Below are positions 59,231-64,000 of a DNA stretch of 64,000 bases, in pieces. Position 1 is the first letter of the stretch, and each line of letters begins with the position of its first letter. The notes under the pieces were generated by a model that did no database searches, had not been told where the DNA came from, and saw only the letters and a list, made by a program, of their open reading frames with translations. This stretch comes from Rhyzopertha dominica (Eukaryota; Arthropoda; Insecta; Coleoptera; Bostrichidae), in assembly GCA_025024175.1 (NCBI GenBank), contig QCXZ01000003.1, forward strand, positions 56,624,023 through 56,688,022, given 5' to 3'. Position numbers and translations under genes: made by a program.

Positions 59231-59303
59231 TAGTTCTACCAATTTGTTCCCTCTCGTCATTGTGTGCTTTGTTTGTTGCCCCGTGTTCCGGTCATGAGGG
59301 GGC

Positions 59304-59317
59304 CAGGTCAGGTCAGG
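59304..59317 (+). repeat. Short telomere-type repeat in the gypsy element
   Basis: CAGG(TCAGG)2 lies exactly between the end of gag and the start of the retained RT, where the protease and RT fingers should be. Confidence 0.6.
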
Positions 59318-59394
59318 ATTTCCGGAACTCATATTTCTTAGGCATCCCGCAAGTTCGCCCACCGTGGAAAATCCGGCAGCTTTCAAGAACAACT

Positions 59395-60010
59395 TTAAGC
59401 TATCTTCGGCAGACATTCGATGACGCTATCGATTAAATATTTTTCGGGTATGTCTAGCTTCAGCTTATTTAATCTGACAACTTTCTCAAAACAATAATCC
59501 CCTAAATTTTGTCGAAGTAGCGGTTTATAGTTCGCAGCTTCCAACAACAATGCACTAAAGCGGACCGTACTTGGAAATGCTGTGAGAAGCATCTGTTTCA
59601 TTGCGCCCCAAGAAACACACGTATCCGCTAGCGAGTCGTACCATTTTCGCGCGTTTCCTCTCAAACGACCCATGACAAGTCTCATTGTAATGTTTTCATC
59701 CCAATAGTGATAACGAACCAAGTTGTCTAGTTTTCTCACCCATTCCTCGGAGTCTTGTGCATTATCCCTAGGATCAAACGCAGGAAACAACGTTTCGTCC
59801 ACTGTCACTAAATCAGATGGGGCTTGAGCGTGTACTTTCGCATTCAATGTGGTAACTTGTCTTTGCAAAGAACGGACCCTTTTTATTTACATCCAACGAA
59901 CTCGAGCTTGTCGACGCAGAAGACGTCATGGACGACGAATACGACGATGAGCGTGCCCTTTTCTTCTTTTGTTCTCGCCGAGGTTGCTTTTTGGGTGGAC
60001 GTTTCCCCAT
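59395..60010 (-). pseudogene. Gypsy gag remnant
   Basis: Two overlapping frames give a basic, Ser-rich N terminus (KRPPKKQPRREQKKKRARSS) and a capsid-like part with FPAFDPRDNAQDSEEWVRKL, LVMGRLRGNARKWYDSL and NLGDYCFEKVVRLNKL. This is the retrotransposon gag fold (LxGxAxxWY). A frameshift near 59865 separates the two. The zinc knuckle is not recognisable downstream. Confidence 0.75.
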
Positions 60011-60086
60011 TTTCGAATTTTCGCAGCACTCCGGTTCACAGTCACTGACACGATGAGTTTCGCAACTGTTATCCCACTTCTGACTC

Positions 60087-60268
60087 TGTCGTGAGCTTAA
60101 AACCCTTTTTATTAACTAGATTTATTTGCACTAATAATTTTACACTAATTATCAAACAACAGTAACTCAGAACCGTCCTGGTGGACGCTTGGGCCCGCAC
60201 TGTCCGGCCTACCCGGCCGGTACCACTCTTCTTTGTTGTTCTTATCATCGTTCGTCGGATTCACCACA
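60087..60268 (-). repeat. Gypsy 5' LTR (182 bp, with a ~40-bp deletion)
   Basis: It matches the 3' LTR at nearly every position except for the segment missing near 60230. The near identity suggests a fairly recent insertion relative to the PLE it sits in. Confidence 0.88.
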
Positions 60269-60960
60269 TAGCTCACCCTCCTCAAGCTTAATGTTATTAA
60301 TTTTTTTTAATAAACTCTAGCGATTTTTTACCAGATATTTACTTGAGGTGAAGGTTATTTACTAAACTCGTTAGTCAACCATTTCGAAAGCAGGTAAGTG
60401 GGTGAGCTAATACATGAAACAATAGGTCTCACCGATTTACCTGTTTTGTGTATCTGAGACGGGACATACATTTTAGGCATTGTTGGATTGGAAACAAGTA
60501 GCTTGTATTTTAAAGCAGGTGTAATAAGATTTTGACACTTAACAATAACATTTTTTGTTTGTTGAATTAATTTTGGCAATGGGTTTCGAAGTAGTTTGTT
60601 GTATGGACCTTTTTCGAGAAGGTCATAGACCCTTCCAAAATAGTCCTCTTTATCCAGTATCATAATCTTATTACCTTTGTCAGTTTTCAAATAAAACCAG
60701 TTTTTATCCCTGAGACCTTTAACTTATTATGATCTTTTGTTTTCCCTTGTTTTGTGTTGTTATTTAAATTATTCCCTATTTGAATTTTACTTGCGTTTCT
60801 AGTATAGCCCTTATCAGAAGAATCAAAATTTCGGATAGAGCTATCTATACCAGCTATGACTTCAGCAACCGGTGGGTTTCTGTACGGTAAATTAAATTTC
60901 AGAAACGCTATTTCTTTTTCACTAAAAGTCTCAGACGATTAGGAGTAATGAACTTAATGG

Positions 60961-62555
60961 TATTACTAAAGTAACGTAATCAATATCAAGATATGAAATC
61001 TCACAGTGATAATGATTGTAGTGTCTGTACCGTATAATCTGGAGTGCTGAAGTAAAGACATATATATTTCATCAATTTTGTTTGTTCGGCTGTGTAATGC
61101 AAACTCTATTTGCATAACACTAACAAAGCAAGATACGTAATATAACTGACACTGCATTTTTACATAACCCGAATCTTTTTTTTGTGTTCAATGTCCTGTA
61201 AAGTTATGTGTCCAAGAAAACAATGACCCGTCAAACAGTCCTTTCAGATATTGCATTCATAAGACGAGATAACCGCGCGCTGAAAGAAAGAAAACAAAAT
61301 AACAATACCATAAATGCCGCATATACACCTACACTATCTGTTGCAAGCGATAATGCTACGTTTATGTCACCGCCGTATGCTTTATTTGAAATTACCTGTT
61401 AACCTCACGACACTATTGCGACAGTCCTTTGGGGGCAATAACGAACAACAGCCGCACACAATTGAAACACACAAAAAGCGGTCGCATTCGTTTTGCAACC
61501 ATCTGTTCAAGATCGCGTGAAATGTAATAAAATAGATTTTCGAACAGATGGATCCTGGAATTAAAAGCGACATGTTCCATCTGCATGCGTGCCACTATTT
61601 TAATGAGCAACTGGTTTTACAGCGAAATTTGCATTGTTCGGGTCCAGTGATTACATCTCTAAATGGTTTATGCGATTAATTTTATATATTTACGCCTTTG
61701 ACTGGATTACAAACGAGCTGAAATGTGGACTGGATTATATGCGCCGTCATGTAAGAAGAGTTAATGGTTCCAAGTAATGATAGAATTATATCCTTGCTAA
61801 TTTATCTTGCCTCTAACATTGTAGATAATTAAAATCTGATTCTAATATGCAATGCAACTTTAATTATTATACCCTATTTGTTTATTAACGAGTTTGTAAA
61901 TTAAACCTTAATGTTTAAAAATAATATCAGTTTCCCAAGAGATAAGGCAAGCNATTACAATGTGTAAATCGCAAATAAAATTTAAATACACATAGGTTGG
62001 ACCGGCTAATCTAATGGCTTTTTACTACAAGAGTAGTCCCAGTTCTAAGGTTATATTGCCGCAGTCAAATATTTAACTCCAATAATGAGAGATTATTTAC
62101 AACTCCAGGTCCCTTTAGAAAATACCGTCAAACAGATCATAAATTATTCGCAGGTAACCCGAATAGGCATTGCTTCAGTACCGGATTCAGCCCACTTGAA
62201 TAAGGGTGAAGCACTTTATTATAAATTCTGCTTAAATCTTAATAAACAGATAGGTACTTATACAGGCAAGAAAACAAATATGTGTAACGAATATTATTCA
62301 AATTATTATCTAAAACTGTTTAAATGGTAGCGTTCTTTTCTAAAGAGGATCATCATTTCCAATACGGGACTGGAACGGTTTGTAGACGACCTTAATGCAG
62401 TGCCATGCAAATTTATGGTAGCGGCACGTGTCTGCATTAAACCTATTGTAAAAGCGATTGATTTCTACACAAGGGGACCCACAATATAACCTTAGACGAA
62501 TTGGAAAACTATATATACTATATATACACAATCGTGTATCACTCCAGTTCCTTTT
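60961..62555. other. No gene seen
   Basis: Short frames only (64 codons at 61208, 63-65 codons minus at 61382-61610, 81 codons at 62085), none with recognisable features. An N lies at 61953. Confidence 0.35.
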
Positions 62556-63195
62556 TTGTTAGTTTTGCCGCAAGACAAGACAATACAAGATAAAGTCCTA
62601 CTCTTTTCTTGAAATCAAGAGAAATATTGAGCAAGATAACACAAGATTACATTAAGAGTGCTTACATATCTTGTATTGTTTCGTCTTGTCTCGGTAGATA
62701 CTTTCAATGCCAACATTTCGTTTGACCGGAACGAAACTTCTTTAGTTTATTATTAGCTACTTTATTTTAGCATCTAAACCTGAAGGTTGCATATAAGAAA
62801 ATTAGATATGAAGTAGAATCGATTTATTTATGCTGTTGAGTAGATGATTGAACTTCATTGCCTTGAAACAATATTTTGTGTAAATTCTTGGTTTAGGGAG
62901 GAAGACGATAAGCTCGACAACGAAATTTTTAACTTTCTAACATTGTGTGAAGGTACGTAGCAACTATATAATAAATTTCGTTTTACTGGACCTTTCCTGA
63001 AAACCAATCAAGAGTGGCCTTGTCTCGACAAATTCTGTCTCGTTCCTGAAAATTAGTCAAGAGTGATCTTGTCTTGGCAAATTCTGTCTCGTCTCATCTT
63101 GTCTTGAAATCAAGATGAAAGCCAACAAGACAAGACGAGACCGGGCCAGACAAGACAAGACCTCGTGTCTTGTCTTGTCTTGCGACAACACTACT
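62556..63195. mobile_element. CAAGA/TCTTG-rich TIR element
   Basis: The left end (TTTTGCCGCAAGACAAGACA) is inverted at the right end (TCTTGTCTTGCGACAACA). Between them many imperfect CAAGA/TCTTG pentamers are scattered, concentrated in the first 130 and last 200 bp and able to pair with one another. There is no coding sequence. The termini are fixed only to within a few bases and no target duplication was found. Confidence 0.6.
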
Positions 63196-64000
63196 TTTAG
63201 TAAAACGAATTATATACTCTGATTGTTAAGGAGATACTAGTGTTTCGTTTTCATTGTAGGTACCTCTTTGTTTCCCAGGTATATGTGTGGTCGAATGAAT
63301 TAATATTGCTTGTTTTTCAAAATAGAAGCTCTAATTACTATAATATATAACAGGAAATGGGTATTATGAGTAGCCGTTGATATTTTGCCCCAAGACCCAT
63401 GAAGATGGACAAGACTCATTAAAATAAGCGTTTTTTTGTTTCAGTTTCTTAATTGCTGGACGAATAACTAAGATATTAAATGTCAAGAATCTATTTTGTG
63501 TTTCAGTAAATCGCAATTTACATCATAGTTAACGTTTGTTAATTTTTGCGTCTATTTTTCAAAGAGGGACATAGGAGGAAGGTGCAGGAATTATGTCTGG
63601 TAATGTTTCAACCGTCTGTGCCGATCAAGAGTCGTCTACCGAGTCGTCATTATCTTAGAATGTCATTTTTACCTAGGAGGGATAAGTTACCCTTGCTATA
63701 TGTACTAGTTTTCTGAGAATATTATTGTAACGAAAGGACATTGAAAATAATGTCCGACTGTGCCATCTGATACATCTAGAAAACGCAGACTTTCCATTTT
63801 AGCAGTTCCTTAAATGAAGTTGAATGACATAAAGGTCCATTATGCACCATTTCAACTTGAGATTGGTGGGGTTTAAAGTTTTTTAAAAGTTTTTTTAAAG
63901 AGTCTTCCGTCAAAATCCGAGCGACTGTGAACAACGAGTGTAAACGTTGCAGTTTGCACCCGAAAGTAGGCATGGAAGTTATCTGTCATGTGTAAATATC
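63196..64000. other. No gene seen
   Basis: No recognisable exon or repeat. The 65-codon minus frame at 63776-63973 has no distinctive feature. Confidence 0.35.

Larger units (their letters stand above)
56927..60268 (-). mobile_element. Ty3/gypsy LTR retrotransposon, internally deleted
   Basis: The element runs minus-strand from the 5' LTR (60087-60268) to the 3' LTR (56927-57148) and is flanked by a TAGC target duplication (56923-56926 and 60269-60272). It carries a gag remnant, an RT/RNase H remnant and a short integrase tail, plus a 91-bp tandem array before the 3' LTR. At about 3.3 kb it is much shorter than a typical gypsy element. The missing parts are the gag-to-RT junction (protease and RT fingers) and most of the integrase. 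Confidence 0.9.
56290..60960 (-). mobile_element. Penelope-like element split by a gypsy insertion (PLE3)
   Basis: The right part (60960-60273) encodes the N-terminal region, LKTDKGNKIMILDKEDYFGR (about 60670) and SQIHKTGKSVRPIVSCISSP (about 60440). The left part (56922-56290) resumes with LVSFDVTALFPSVS, RT motif A, then motif B (GTTMGNSLSPFLANLFMG, about 56800) and the catalytic box RYVDNVFAVF, where YVDD has become YVDN. The tail continues to about 56330. Removing 56927-60268 and one TAGC brings the frame into register at the insertion. A separate frameshift and a short deletion lie between motifs A and B. No GIY-YIG domain remains. Confidence 0.85.

Overview
The window reads as AT-rich nuclear DNA of an insect: genes split by introns with canonical GT..AG sites, surrounded by decayed transposable elements. 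Three short runs of TCAGG, the telomere repeat of Tribolium and many other beetles, and abundant Penelope-like elements (PLEs) make a beetle the best guess. There is no bacterial, organellar or CRISPR signal.

The left 15 kb is the gene-bearing part. On the minus strand, IMMP2L (mitochondrial inner-membrane protease subunit 2; exons 9266-9527 and 8950-9206) is followed after only 33 nt by the start of ITFG2 (KICSTOR subunit; exons 8770-8916, 739-930, 548-679, running off the left edge). The long ITFG2 intron 1 (931-8769) holds PLE, MITE and fold-back repeats. IMMP2L faces a complete two-exon plus-strand gene (9984-10397, 10593-11213; 344 aa; unnamed, with a possible FLYWCH/FAR1-like Cys2-His2 zinc site) across a 456-bp shared promoter region. 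A three-exon gene of 206 aa that looks like the kinetochore protein MIS12 (15075-13932, minus) converges on it.

From 15.9 to 64 kb nearly everything recognisable is mobile DNA: a pogo-like transposase remnant, several non-LTR retrotransposons, a Ty3/gypsy integrase, TIR elements, tandem arrays (132-bp unit at 29.9-30.8 kb; 91-bp unit at 57.2-57.9 kb), a Tigger element with TA target sites (53691-55626), two further PLEs, and a gypsy LTR element (56927-60268) nested in the second of them with a 4-bp target duplication. Host-like genes here are a cysteine-rich secreted protein of the fungal-protease-inhibitor type (42567-42744 + 44560-44687, its intron enlarged by a hAT-type insertion), one exon of a possible secreted peptide precursor (33943-34242), and three weak exon candidates.

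The observations most worth following are the 33-nt IMMP2L/ITFG2 spacing (possible dicistronic transcript), the internal telomere-type repeats, two of them inside broken retroelements, and hammerhead-ribozyme-like folds in a dispersed repeat family. I found no wholly new multi-gene system.
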